A stretch of 64,000 nt of DNA, from positions 1 to 64,000 of the forward strand of contig CACZXF010000041.1 in NCBI GenBank assembly GCA_902785105.1. Direction: 5' to 3'. The translations under genes and the position numbers were made by a program. Positions 18,352-27,800 of this stretch are shown here, piece after piece. Source of the stretch: an uncultured Eubacteriales bacterium (GTDB lineage: Bacteria > Bacillota > Clostridia > Christensenellales > Aristaeellaceae). The first letter of the stretch is position 1; every line of letters starts with the position of its first letter. The notes under the pieces are model-generated. The model was not told the DNA's origin. It worked only from the letters and a program-made list of their open reading frames with translations, and ran no database searches.

Positions 18352-18434
18352 CTTGTAGGGGCGCCGTTTCGGCGCCCGCCCCCTGCGAGACGGCACGTCC
18401 TACCCGGCGGGCGGCGCAACGCCGCCCCTACAGG
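18352..18434. repeat. Intergenic element, core B
   Basis: TTGTAGGGGCGCCG to GCCGCCCCTACAGG arms around GGCGGGCGGCG; no outer frame arm is evident. Confidence 0.78.
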
Positions 18435-18489
18435 AGAGTGGGTAGCTTACAGTGACTCAGTGCCAATAATCATTTGAGGAGCAATGTTC

Positions 18490-19632
18490 ATGAAGCTACC
18501 CCATATTCTCTCCGATAAGACTGAAAACCGGGCCATCGTGCAGCTCAGCCGGGCGACGAAGGGCATTGATACCAACAAAGTGGTGTTCATGAGCTTCCGC
18601 GGGCGAAGCTACAGCGACAATCCCCGGGCGATCTCCGAGCGGCTCCATGAGCGACGGCCTGAGACGGACATCGTCTGGCTGTTCAAGGGCGACCGCTTCC
18701 GGGAGGAGAGCAAAAAGGTGCCGGACTATGTGCGCTGCGTCAACCGGCAGTCCCGAAAATCCTGGGTGGAGCTGGCGACGGCGCGGGTGTGGGTGGACAA
18801 CTTCACCAAGGATCAGGAGCTTCGGGGCTTTCCGAGGGAGAAACAGTTCTACGTCCAGACCTGGCACGGCGACCGGCCCATCAAGAAGATCGCCTACGAC
18901 ACCGATGACAGCTTCTACCGGCTGGAGGAGGAATGCAGCCGGGTGGTCACGGGCTCTGATTTCGGCATGAGGATGTATCGCACGGCCTTCCGCTACAGGG
19001 GCGAATACATCAACGAGGGCGCGCCGCGCAACGATATCCTCGTGCGCAGCGACCCCGCCGACGTGCGCCGCGTCCGGGCAAAGCTGGGCGTGCCAGAAGG
19101 CGTAAAGCTGCTGCTCTACGCGCCGACCTACCGGGAGGACGTTTCCGTCATCCCGCGGGAATCCCGGATGGATCTGGCGCGGACCCTTGACCTGCTGGAA
19201 CAGAATGGCGAGAAGTGGATGTGCCTGTATCGCGCCCATTATTTATCCGAGGGCATTGACTTGCAGGCCGTACAGGGGCGGCTGATGGACATGACCAGCT
19301 ATGAGGACATGTCCGAACTCCTGCTCGCCACGGACATGCTGCTGACGGATTATTCCTCCTGCGCCACGGACTGCTGTATCATGGACAAACCCATCTTTAT
19401 GTACATGGCGGATTACGATCACTATCTTTCCACCCGGGCCTGTTACTACGACCCCCACGACACGCCGCTGTACATCGCCCACAATCAGACAGAATTGGAG
19501 AAACTGATACAGTCCACCGACGCCGACGCCGCCCGCGCCAACTGCCGCGCCCTTCGGGATTACTACGGCATCAACGAGACCGGACACGCCACCGACGCTG
19601 TGTGCGATTACATCATCGACAAGCTGAAATAA
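18490..19632 (+). CDS. CDP-glycerol glycerophosphotransferase family protein (TagB/TagF-like)
   Basis: A 380-residue protein. Signatures of the family are present in order: QTWHGDRPIKK, EGAPRNDIL, LLYAPTYRED and LLTDYSSCATD. Enzymes of this type transfer glycerol- or ribitol-phosphate from a CDP-activated donor to a lipid-linked glycan at the cytoplasmic membrane. This copy is shorter than polymerising TagF and resembles primase-size members. No tag cluster surrounds it. Of two nearby ATGs the second (18490) has the ideal spacing of eight bases from GAGGAG. Confidence 0.88.
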   Translation: MKLPHILSDKTENRAIVQLSRATKGIDTNKVVFMSFRGRSYSDNPRAISERLHERRPETDIVWLFKGDRFREESKKVPDYVRCVNRQSRKSWVELATARVWVDNFTKDQELRGFPREKQFYVQTWHGDRPIKKIAYDTDDSFYRLEEECSRVVTGSDFGMRMYRTAFRYRGEYINEGAPRNDILVRSDPADVRRVRAKLGVPEGVKLLLYAPTYREDVSVIPRESRMDLARTLDLLEQNGEKWMCLYRAHYLSEGIDLQAVQGRLMDMTSYEDMSELLLATDMLLTDYSSCATDCCIMDKPIFMYMADYDHYLSTRACYYDPHDTPLYIAHNQTELEKLIQSTDADAARANCRALRDYYGINETGHATDAVCDYIIDKLK

Positions 19633-19636
19633 ACAC

Positions 19637-19665
19637 AAATGCCAGGCGCGCGCCTGGCATTTTTT
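19637..19665. terminator. Bidirectional intrinsic terminator
   Basis: AAATGCCAGGCGCG with its exact complement, then a T tract. It serves the transferase (+) and the converging dipeptidase gene (-). Confidence 0.88.
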
Positions 19666-19668
19666 ACA

Positions 19669-20322
19669 TCATCGTTTAAGGTACTGGGAGGACACCGGGA
19701 ACTCGAAATAGGTGTCCGGGAAGGGCTCGTCGCGGAGGGTGAAGTGCCACCATTCGCAGTCGATGGGCTGAAAGCCGCAGCGGACCATGGTGTTTTGCAG
19801 CAGCATGCGGTTCTCCCGCTGCTCGTCGGTGACAGCGGTGGAATCGGGGTGGGAGATCTCGCTGAACAGGTCGAAGGGACCGCCCATGTCCACCTCCCTG
19901 CCGGTGCGCATGTCCAGCAGGGTCAGGTCCACGGTGCTGCCCCGGCTGTGGCTGGACTGGCTGGCGATGTAGCCCAGCTTGAACAGGGCCTGCTTCTCCA
20001 GCTCGGGATAGAAATAGGGCTTCATGCGCAGGTCAAGGTCCTCGATGCCCCACAGCACGAAATGGCGCACCGCACAGGCGGGCCGGTAGGTGTCGAATAT
20101 CTTCAGGCGGTAGCCCTGAGCGTTCATCTCGTTGGCGACCGCCTTCAGTGCCCGCGCTGCCTCCCTTGTGATCAGGGCCACGGGCTCCTCGTAGCCGTCG
20201 ATGCGGTCGCCCACAAAATTGTAAGTGGAAAAATAGCGGATCTCCTGTATGATGCCCGGCACGTAGTCCGAAAGCAGCACAAAATCCGAGGAGTCCATCG
20301 TCAGCTTATGCTTGTAATCCAA
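19669..20322 (-). CDS. D-alanyl-D-alanine dipeptidase, VanX/DdpX-like (M15)
   Basis: A 217-residue zinc metallopeptidase. The motif SSHSRGSTVD (H125, D132) and EWWH (E190, H193) supply zinc ligands and catalytic base, and R80 in TYRP corresponds to the transition-state arginine of VanX. It cleaves D-Ala-D-Ala dipeptide in the cytosol or, if exported, outside; no signal peptide is seen. No vanH, vanA or vanRS is nearby, so a role in peptidoglycan turnover is more likely than glycopeptide resistance. The start is TTG with GAAAGGA eight bases upstream; an ATG 24 bases downstream is the alternative. Confidence 0.88.
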   Translation of the reverse strand: MDYKHKLTMDSSDFVLLSDYVPGIIQEIRYFSTYNFVGDRIDGYEEPVALITREAARALKAVANEMNAQGYRLKIFDTYRPACAVRHFVLWGIEDLDLRMKPYFYPELEKQALFKLGYIASQSSHSRGSTVDLTLLDMRTGREVDMGGPFDLFSEISHPDSTAVTDEQRENRMLLQNTMVRCGFQPIDCEWWHFTLRDEPFPDTYFEFPVSSQYLKR

Positions 20323-20357
20323 TGTGATCGTCCTTTCGTCAGTCCTTTATGACATGC

Positions 20358-20386
20358 ATTATAACACTTTGGCATTTAATTGTCCA
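20358..20386 (-). promoter_or_regulatory. Promoter of the VanX-like gene
   Basis: TGGACA, 17 bp, TATAAT on the minus strand, divergent from the promoter at 20399-20427. Confidence 0.75.
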
Positions 20387-20398
20387 TATAATAACGTC

Positions 20399-20427
20399 TG
20401 TACAAATTACAGCGGTTCTGCTATAAT
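20399..20427 (+). promoter_or_regulatory. Promoter of the MnmM-like gene
   Basis: TGTACA, 17 bp, TATAAT, leader of about 70 nt. Confidence 0.72.
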
Positions 20428-20504
20428 TTTACTGCTCAATTTGTTCGATAAAAAAGGATTCATGGGAAGTCCGACATTTTATTGTTTTGGGAGGCACATT
20501 TTTC

Positions 20505-21092
20505 ATGTCAAACGACTTTCGCTCCGCCCGGTTCTGGGCTTCGGCTCTGATCGAGCCGGCGCTGTATGAGGGGGCCCGGGTCATCGACGCAACCATGGGC
20601 AACGGGCAGGACACGCTCTGGCTATGTGAGCGCGTAGGCACTGCGGGGAAAGTGTACGCCTTTGACATCCAGCCGGAGGCGGTCTCCCGCACCCGAGAAC
20701 GCCTTGCGGCGGCGGGGCTGGCGGACAATGCCGAGCTTCACTGTATCGGTCACGAGCATATGGCCGAGGTCGTCGCGGAGCCGGTGGACGTCATCATGTT
20801 CAATTTGGGCTGGCTCCCCGGCGCGGCCCACAGGGTGACCACGCGGGTGGAGACCACGCTGAGAGCCGTGGACGCGGCGCTGACGCTGCTGAAGCCCGAC
20901 GGGCTCATGACCATCTGCGTCTATCCCGGTCATGAAGAAGGTATGCGGGAACTGGAAGCGCTGACCCGGTGGGCGGAAAACCTCGACCCCAGGCGCTTCG
21001 ACGCCATGCTTCGCCGCTACATGAACCAGCCCAACGACCCGCCCTGTCTCATCGCCGTAAAGCGGAACCTGCGCAGGGGTGAGTCGCGCTAA
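20505..21092 (+). CDS. mnmM: Class I SAM methyltransferase, YtqB/MnmM family
   Basis: A 195-residue protein. The SAM site VIDATMGNGQDTLWL is followed by YAFDIQPEAV and the conserved FNLGWLPGAAH. The family, long called rRNA methylase-like YtqB, has been assigned to the final methylation of the wobble uridine side chain (nm5U34 to mnm5U34) in Gram-positive tRNAs. Length and motif order match. GGGAGG precedes the ATG; an upstream in-frame TTG is too close to that site. Confidence 0.8.
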   Translation: MSNDFRSARFWASALIEPALYEGARVIDATMGNGQDTLWLCERVGTAGKVYAFDIQPEAVSRTRERLAAAGLADNAELHCIGHEHMAEVVAEPVDVIMFNLGWLPGAAHRVTTRVETTLRAVDAALTLLKPDGLMTICVYPGHEEGMRELEALTRWAENLDPRRFDAMLRRYMNQPNDPPCLIAVKRNLRRGESR

Positions 21093-21108
21093 ACCACGCA
21101 TTTTCAAC

Positions 21109-21137
21109 TTGCCACGTCGGGGCGGGTGTGCTATAAT
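21109..21137 (+). promoter_or_regulatory. Promoter of the DHH phosphoesterase gene
   Basis: TTGCCA, 17 bp, TATAAT; the ATG at 21180 has TAGGAGG upstream. Confidence 0.75.
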
Positions 21138-21179
21138 GGTGCTGATAAAATTTGACTTTTTCCGGTTAGGAGGCTCTGT

Positions 21180-22109
21180 ATGGAACAGAAGAGGAGACTT
21201 GTGACGCGCAGCGACTTCGACGGTCTGGCCTGCGCGATGATGCTGCGGGAGCTGAATCTGATCGACGAGATCAAGTTCGTCCACCCCAAGGACGTCCAGG
21301 ACGGCAAGATCGAGCTGACCAAGGACGACATCACCACCAACCTGCCCTACGATCCCCGCGTGGGTCTGGCGTTCGACCATCATGAATCCGAGATGGACCG
21401 CCTGAAAGCCCAGGAGACCGGCGGCAAGCTCATCATCGACCCCAACGCCCGCAGCGCGGCCCGCGTGGTCTACGACTACTATGGCGGCAAGCAGGCGTTC
21501 CCCCGGGTCAGCGACGAGCTGATGGAGGCGGTGGACAAGGGCGACAGCGCCGACTTCACCCTCGACGAGATACTGCATCCCACCGGCTGGGTGCTGCTCC
21601 ACTATCTGATGGACCCCCGCACCGGCCTGGGCCGCTTCCGCCAGTTCCGCATCTCCAACTATGACCTGATGATGCAGCTCATCTCCTTCTGCATGGACCA
21701 CAGCGTGGACGAGATACTGGAGCTGCCCGACGTCAAGGAGCGCGTGGATCTGTACTTTGAGCAGGCTGAGATGTTCGAAGCCCAGCTCAAGCGCATCGCC
21801 AAAGTCTACGGCAAGGTCGTGGTGCTGGACCTGCGCGACGAGGAGATCATCCACGCCGGCAACCGCTTCATGATCTACGCCCTCTATCCCGAGACCCAGA
21901 TCTCCATCCACGTGGCCTGGGGCTTCCGCAAGCAGAACACCGCCGTCATGATCGGCAAGTCCATCGTCAACAAGGGCTCCCAGGCGGATATCGGCGAGCT
22001 CTGCCTCAAGTACGGCGGCGGCGGCCATCGCAACGCCGGCACTTGCCAGCTTGAAAACGACGAGGTCGACGCCAAGCTGCCGGATATCATCGAGGCGCTG
22101 AACATTTAA
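21180..22109 (+). CDS. DHH family phosphoesterase (exopolyphosphatase-like)
   Basis: A 309-residue protein. The N-terminal DHH domain has SDFDGLACA (11-19) and the eponymous DHH at 66-68. The C-terminal DHHA1 domain carries YGGGGHRNAGTC near residue 280. These enzymes hydrolyse phosphodiester or phosphoanhydride bonds (oligonucleotides, cyclic dinucleotides, polyphosphate) using two metal ions. The middle of the protein lacks any membrane or PAS segment, so it is not GdpP. The exact substrate is not predictable. It is a single gene ended by a strong hairpin. Confidence 0.85.
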   Translation: MEQKRRLVTRSDFDGLACAMMLRELNLIDEIKFVHPKDVQDGKIELTKDDITTNLPYDPRVGLAFDHHESEMDRLKAQETGGKLIIDPNARSAARVVYDYYGGKQAFPRVSDELMEAVDKGDSADFTLDEILHPTGWVLLHYLMDPRTGLGRFRQFRISNYDLMMQLISFCMDHSVDEILELPDVKERVDLYFEQAEMFEAQLKRIAKVYGKVVVLDLRDEEIIHAGNRFMIYALYPETQISIHVAWGFRKQNTAVMIGKSIVNKGSQADIGELCLKYGGGGHRNAGTCQLENDEVDAKLPDIIEALNI

Positions 22110-22110
22110 T

Positions 22111-22162
22111 ACCATATGGACAACGGCGACCCCTTCCATCGGGGTCGCCGTATTCATATGGT
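22111..22162 (+). terminator. Hairpin terminator of the DHH gene
   Basis: Stem ACGGCGACCCC with its complement around TTCCATC, inside a wider ACCATATG/CATATGGT inverted repeat. The T tract is weak. Confidence 0.65.
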
Positions 22163-22177
22163 CTATTCTGTTGTTAT

Positions 22178-22363
22178 GATAAATTGGAATTTGTCGGGGT
22201 GAGCGAGTAAGCCACCTCATCCGCCCCTTCGGGGCACCTTCCCCTCAAGGGGAAGGCTTTTGGGTTCGCCGTTCCCAGCCCCTCGCCTTCCCCTTAAGGG
22301 GAAGGTGCCCGTGAGGGCGGATGAGGTGACCTCGAACAAACATCTCGACTAATCCCTGTTTAT
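22178..22363. repeat. Intergenic element, core A in outer frame
   Basis: The left frame GATAAATTGGAATTTGTCGG is intact. The right frame reads ACATCTCGACTAATCCCTGT. It lies between convergent genes (DHH and recQ). Confidence 0.85.
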
Positions 22364-22375
22364 GCAAACATGCGA

Positions 22376-24238
22376 TTATCCTTTGTGCTCCTCCTCCCAC
22401 GCCCGTATGGCTTCCAGGAAGGTCTCGCCATACTGGCTGGCCTTGAAGGTGCCGACGCCTGAGACTTTGAGAAATTCCTCCATGGTCCGAGGGCGCTTGA
22501 GGGCCATATCGGCCAGGGCGGCGTTGGTGAATACGATGTAAGCGGGCACGCCCTCCTTTTTTGCCTGCTCCAGGCGGAGGGCGCGGAGGGCATCGTAGAG
22601 GCCGTCGTCCGGCGCGGCGGCGGGGGCGGGCTTGCCCTTGCGGGAAGCGGTGGAAGCAGGCGCGGGCGCGGGCTGTCGGGTGACGCGCTCGGTGAACCAG
22701 ACCTTTTCTTCACCCCGCAGCACCGGCCACGCGCTGGAATCAAGCCTGACCACGGGATATTCACCTTCTGTGAGCTTCATATATCCCATATCCAGAAGCG
22801 CATCAGCATAAGCCCGGAGGCGGGCACGGTCCACATTTGACATGATGCCATAGGTAGGCAATTTATCCAGATCGAGGCGGAGGACGCGCTGGTCGCGGCT
22901 GCCGTTGAGCATCCGGAGGACCAGTACAAGCCCCAGCCCCTTGGCATACTTTTTCTCTACCCTTGCTACACCGGAGAGTATCTTCTGGGCCTCCACGGTG
23001 ATGTCGGTCTGTACGGTTTCACTGGTGCAATTGCCGCAGTAGCCGCAGTTTTGGGGCGCGTTTTCGCCGAAGTATTTCAGAAGCTGGGCTCGGTAACAGG
23101 TGGTGGTCTTGCAATAGGCGGTCATGGCCCTGAGGCGCTCCATGTCCTGGCGGTAGACCCGCTGGCGCTCCTCCTCGGAGAGGGCCTCGTTGTCCTCGGA
23201 GTTGTTGATGAGGTACTTGGCGGTCACCACGTCCCCCTCGGAGAACATTAAAATACACTGGGCCTTCTCGCCGTCGCGGCCGGCGCGGCCCGCCTCCTGA
23301 TAGTAGCTCTCGATGTTTTTGGGCATGTTGTAGTGGATGACGAAGCCCACGTTGGATTTGTCGATGCCCATGCCGAAGGCGTTGGTGGCGCACATCACCC
23401 GGCGGCGGTCGTAGACGAAATCCTCCTGATTCTGGCGGCGCTCCTCGTCCTCCAGACCGGCGTGGTAGCGGGTGGCGGAGACGCCGTTTTTGATCAGCTC
23501 GTGGCAGACCTGCTCCACCAGCTTCCGCGTGGCGCAGTAGACGATGCCGTTTATGTCCCGGTGGGATTCCACATAGTTCAGCAGCCAGTCGAATTTCTTC
23601 TTTGGGCGAATCACGTCGAAATACAGGTTTGGCCGGTCGAAGCCCGTGGTGATTTTGACGGGGTCTTGCAGCTTCAGCAGCTTGATGATGTCCGCCTTGA
23701 CCGCCTCCGTGGCCGTGGCAGTAAACGCGCCGACGGTGGGCCGGACGGGCAGCAGGTCGATAAACTGAGCGATGCTCAGATAGCTGGGACGGAAATCCTG
23801 TCCCCACTGGGAGACGCAGTGCGCCTCGTCCACCGCCACCAGCGAAAGCTGCACCGACTGCGCCAGCCGCAGGAAGCCCGGAACCAAGAGCCGCTCCGGG
23901 GCGACATATAGTATTTTATAAACACCGTTCCAAGCCATGGAAAGCGTATCGCCGTATTCCTCCGCCGTCAGCGTGGAATTGATGTAGGCCGCCGATATGC
24001 CCGAGGCCTTCAGCGACGCCACCTGATCCTTCATCAGCGAGATCAGTGGGGAGATCACCAGCGTAATCCCCGGAAGCATCAGCGCCGGGAGCTGATAGCA
24101 CACCGACTTGCCCGCCCCCGTGGGCATCACCCCCAGCGCGTCCCGCCCCGAAAGCAGCGCATCCACCAGTGGCTCCTGCCCGGCGCGAAACGATTCGTGG
24201 CCGAAATAGTCCTTTAATACCTTTGTGCGTGCGTCCAT
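22376..24238 (-). CDS. recQ: ATP-dependent DNA helicase RecQ
   Basis: A 620-residue helicase. Walker A is PTGAGKS (39-45) and the Walker B DEAH box 137-140, followed by the RecQ aromatic-rich loop (CVSQWGQDFRP). Four cysteines (CYRAQLLKYFGENAPQNC, CGYCGNC) form the zinc-binding RecQ-C region, and an HRDC domain ends the protein (about 545-615). It unwinds DNA 3' to 5' in recombination repair. The start used is the ATG with AGGAG upstream, seven codons after an earlier in-frame ATG. The gene is divergent from the T-box/ileS unit. Confidence 0.95.
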   Translation of the reverse strand: MDARTKVLKDYFGHESFRAGQEPLVDALLSGRDALGVMPTGAGKSVCYQLPALMLPGITLVISPLISLMKDQVASLKASGISAAYINSTLTAEEYGDTLSMAWNGVYKILYVAPERLLVPGFLRLAQSVQLSLVAVDEAHCVSQWGQDFRPSYLSIAQFIDLLPVRPTVGAFTATATEAVKADIIKLLKLQDPVKITTGFDRPNLYFDVIRPKKKFDWLLNYVESHRDINGIVYCATRKLVEQVCHELIKNGVSATRYHAGLEDEERRQNQEDFVYDRRRVMCATNAFGMGIDKSNVGFVIHYNMPKNIESYYQEAGRAGRDGEKAQCILMFSEGDVVTAKYLINNSEDNEALSEEERQRVYRQDMERLRAMTAYCKTTTCYRAQLLKYFGENAPQNCGYCGNCTSETVQTDITVEAQKILSGVARVEKKYAKGLGLVLVLRMLNGSRDQRVLRLDLDKLPTYGIMSNVDRARLRAYADALLDMGYMKLTEGEYPVVRLDSSAWPVLRGEEKVWFTERVTRQPAPAPASTASRKGKPAPAAAPDDGLYDALRALRLEQAKKEGVPAYIVFTNAALADMALKRPRTMEEFLKVSGVGTFKASQYGETFLEAIRAWEEEHKG

Positions 24239-24269
24239 GTTGGCTCCTGTATCAATCATTTTCTGTTGG

Positions 24270-24491
24270 TATGTCGTTCAAGTCCACCTCATCCGCCCCT
24301 CACGGGGCACCTTCCCCTCAAAGGGGAAGGCTGAGCTGGAAACCGGGAGTAACCCAAAAGCCTTCCCCTTGAGGAGCATTGAGCGCCCGGAAAACAGTCC
24401 ATTGGACTGTTTTCAGCGAGATGGGGCCAGCAGGCCCGTGTTTGGTGGCGCGAAGCGCCGGATGAGGTGGATTTCTGCTGACAATGTAATT
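24270..24491. repeat. Intergenic element, core A with inner palindrome
   Basis: CACCTCATCCG to CGGATGAGGTG. The right half is interrupted by an insert with GAAAACAGTCC and GGACTGTTTTC arms (24391-24417) and GGGGCC. Confidence 0.82.
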
Positions 24492-24582
24492 TACCATACA
24501 GAATTATAACACACGCCCGTCAAAAAATGAACCCAAGCACTGCTTTGATTGGTAAAATGATTGTTGATTCCCCCGCCAGCCC

Positions 24583-24610
24583 TTTACAAATCCGGGAAAC
24601 GGGGTATAAT
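24583..24610 (+). promoter_or_regulatory. Promoter of the T-box/ileS transcript
   Basis: TTTACA, 16 bp, TATAAT; transcription should begin near 24617. Confidence 0.8.
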
Positions 24611-24616
24611 AAAAAG

Positions 24617-24870
24617 GTATAGTTCCGCAATGACGAGGCATGCCCTCGATGCTGGGCGCAAAGCGAGCCGGAGATTGGTGGAAGTCCGGAGGCCCGGGTC
24701 CTGGGGAATCCCCTCTGAGCGGCGGGGTCGAAAGGCTTTTTCGATTAGGCCCCGGCGGGTGGCGCCCGATACAGCGCAAGAGCGAGTGCGCAAGCACTAA
24801 TTTGGGTGGTACCGCGAGAAGTCTTCGTCCCAAGGGGATGGAGGCTATTTATTTTTGGGGAGGAAAGCAC
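24617..24870 (+). ncRNA. T-box riboswitch leader, isoleucine-specific
   Basis: The leader contains the T-box sequence TGGGTGGTACCGCG (24803-24816), which pairs with the free tRNA acceptor end. The Stem I region carries the distal-loop motif AGCGAGCCGG with GATTGGTGGAAGTCCGG. Before the conserved CCTCTGAGC stands ATC at 24708-24710, a fitting isoleucine specifier codon. The terminator hairpin is AGTCTTCGTCC pairing with GGATGGAGGCT (24820-24846), followed by ATTTATTTTT. Uncharged tRNA-Ile should stabilise the antiterminator and allow ileS expression. Confidence 0.92.
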
Positions 24871-27800
24871 ATGTTCGAGAAGGTTTCCACAGCCCTTGAC
24901 TTCCAGGCCCGCGAGCAGGAGGTCATCAAGTTCTGGAATGAAAACGACATCTTCAAAAAGTCCATGGACCAGCGGGCGGGGAAGGACGTATGGACGTTCT
25001 TCGACGGCCCGCCCACGGCCAACGGCAAGCCCCACATCGGCCACATCGAGACCCGCGCCCTGAAGGACCTGTTCCCCCGCTACTGGACCATGAAGGGCAA
25101 GCACGTCACCCGCAAGGCCGGCTGGGACACCCACGGCCTGCCGGTGGAATTGGAGGTCGAAAAGCTGCTGGGCCTGGACGGCAAGGAGCAGATCGAGGCC
25201 TACGGCATCGAGCCCTTCATCAAGAAGTGCAAGGAATCCGTGTGGAAGTACAAGGGCGAATGGGAGCGCATGTCCGAGCGCGTGGGCTTCTGGGCGGATA
25301 TGGAGCACCCCTACATCACCTATGAGAACGATTACATCGAGTCGGAATGGTGGAGCCTCAAGCAGATCGCGGACAAGGGCCTGCTGTACAAGGGCCACAA
25401 GGTGGTGCCCTACTGCCCCCGCTGCGGCACCGCGCTGTCCAGCCATGAGGTCTCCCAGGGCTACAAGGAGGTCAAGGAGCGCTCCGCCGTGGTGCGCTTC
25501 AAGGTAAAGGGTGAGGAGAATACCTATATTTACGCCTGGACGACGACCCCCTGGACGCTGCCCAGCAACGTGGCGCTGTGCGTCAACCCCGACGAGACCT
25601 ACGCGAAGTTCGACTACGACGGCCGCACCGTCATCATGGGCGACGCCCTGATCGAGCAGGTGCTGGGCGAGGGCGTGGAGGTGCAGAACAAGACCACGTT
25701 CCCCGGCAGTGAGCTGAAGGGCCTGCGCTACGAGCCGCTGTTCGACTTCCAGCTCAAGGCCATCGAGGGCGCGGAGAACGCCGAGAACGCCTGGATGGTG
25801 GTGTGCGACGACTACGTCACCATGACCGACGGCACCGGCGTGGTTCATCAGGCGCCCGCCTTCGGTGAAGACGACGCCCGCGTAGGACGGGAAAACCACA
25901 TCCCCTTCCTCCAACTCGTCAACACCCGCGGCGAGATGACCGAGGTCACCCGCTGGCCCGGCGTGTTCGTCAAGAAGGCCGACCCGATGATTTTGGAGGA
26001 CCTGGAAAAGGAGGGCAAGCTGGTCTCCGCCCCCTGGTTCACCCACGATTATCCCTTCTGCTGGCGCTGCGATACCCCGCTGATCTACTATGCCCGCGCC
26101 ACCTGGTTCATCCGCATGACCGCCGTGCGGGACAACCTTTTGAAGAACAACCGCACCGTCAACTGGTACCCGGACAACATCAAGGAGGGCCGCTTCGGCA
26201 ACTTCCTGGAGAACGTCATCGACTGGGGCCTGTCCCGCGAGCGCTACTGGGGCACGCCGCTGCCGGTGTGGGTGTGCAAGCAGTGCGGCAAGATTCACGT
26301 CATCGGCTCCCGCGCCGAGCTGAAGGAGCTGGGCAACAACGTGCCGGACGACATCGAGCTGCACCGCCCCTACATCGACGCCGTGACCATCAACTGCCCG
26401 GCCTGCGGCGGCGAGATGCGGCGCACCCCGGAGGTCATCGACTGCTGGTACGATTCCGGCTCCATGCCCTTCGCACAGTGGCACTATCCCTTTGAGCACA
26501 AGGAGATTTTCGAGGCCAACTTCCCGGCCAACTTCATCTCCGAGGCCATCGACCAGACCCGCGGCTGGTTCTACACGCTGATGGCCATCGGCACGCTGCT
26601 GTTCGACAAGAGCCCGTTTGAGAACTGCGTGGTCATGGGCCATGTGCAGGATGCCGAGGGCCGCAAGATGTCCAAGCACCTGGGCAACGTGGTCAACCCC
26701 TGGGACGTGCTGGACCGCCAGGGCGCGGACGCCGTGCGCTGGTACTTCTACGCCAACGGCGCGCCGTGGCTGCCCACCCGCTTCTCCCACGAGCTGGTCA
26801 GCGAAATGCAATCCAAGTTCATGGGCACGCTGTGGAACACCTACGCCTTCTTCACCATGTACGCCGCCATCGACGACTACAAGCCCGAGGAGCATAAGGC
26901 GTCCCCCGAGGACTTCACCCTGATGGACAAGTGGGCCCTCTCCAAGCTGAACACGCTGGTGAAGTATGTTGACGAGGGCCTCCAGGCGTATAAAATCACC
27001 GAGACCGCCCGCGCCATCCAGGCGTTTGTGGAGGAGCTCTCCAACTGGTATGTACGCCTGTCCAAGTCCCGCTTCTGGGGCAGCGAGTGGACCGGCGACA
27101 AGAAGGCCGCCTATGAGACGCTGTACACCGTGCTGACCACGCTGTGCAAGCTGGCCGCGCCCTATGTGCCCTTCATGACGGAGAGCATGTACCGCAATCT
27201 GGTGGTGGGCAACATCAGCGGCGCGCCGGAGTCCGTTCACCTGTGCGACTATCCCGTGGCCGACGAGAGCCTCATCGACGCTGAACTGGAAGCCGAGATG
27301 GAAGAGGTCATGGATGCCGTGCAGCTGGGCCGCGCCTGCCGCGGCACCGCCAACATCAAGGTGCGCCAGGCCCTGTCCACGCTATATGTGAAGGGCTCGA
27401 AACTCTCCGACGCCTGCGCCGCGCTGATCCGGGACGAGCTGAACGTCGAGGAAGTGAAGTTCATCGACGACGCCCGCGCCTTCACTACCTATCAGATCAA
27501 GCCCCAGCTCCGCACCCTGGGCCGCCGCTATGGCAAGAAGGTGCCCGCCATCGGCGAATACCTCAAGACCGTGGACGGCAACGCCTTTGTGGACGCCCTG
27601 GAGAAGGACGGCGTGGTGAAGTTCACCATCGACGATACGGAGATCGCCCTGGAGAAGGACGACTGCCTCATCGCCCCCGCCCAGAAGCCCGGCTTCGTCT
27701 CCCAGACCGAGGGCGACATGACCGTGGTCATCGACACCAACCTGACGCCTGAGCTGATCGAGAAGGGCTTCGTCCGCGAAGTCATCTCCAAGATTCAGAC

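Noticed and set aside
19669..20322. A vancomycin-resistance operon.
   Set aside because: Only the dipeptidase is present; the neighbours are a TagB-like transferase and an MnmM-like methyltransferase.
24640..24870. N-terminal extension of the isoleucyl-tRNA synthetase frame.
   Set aside because: This sequence is the T-box leader with specifier, T-box motif and terminator; the synthetase family starts at MFEKV after GGGAGG.
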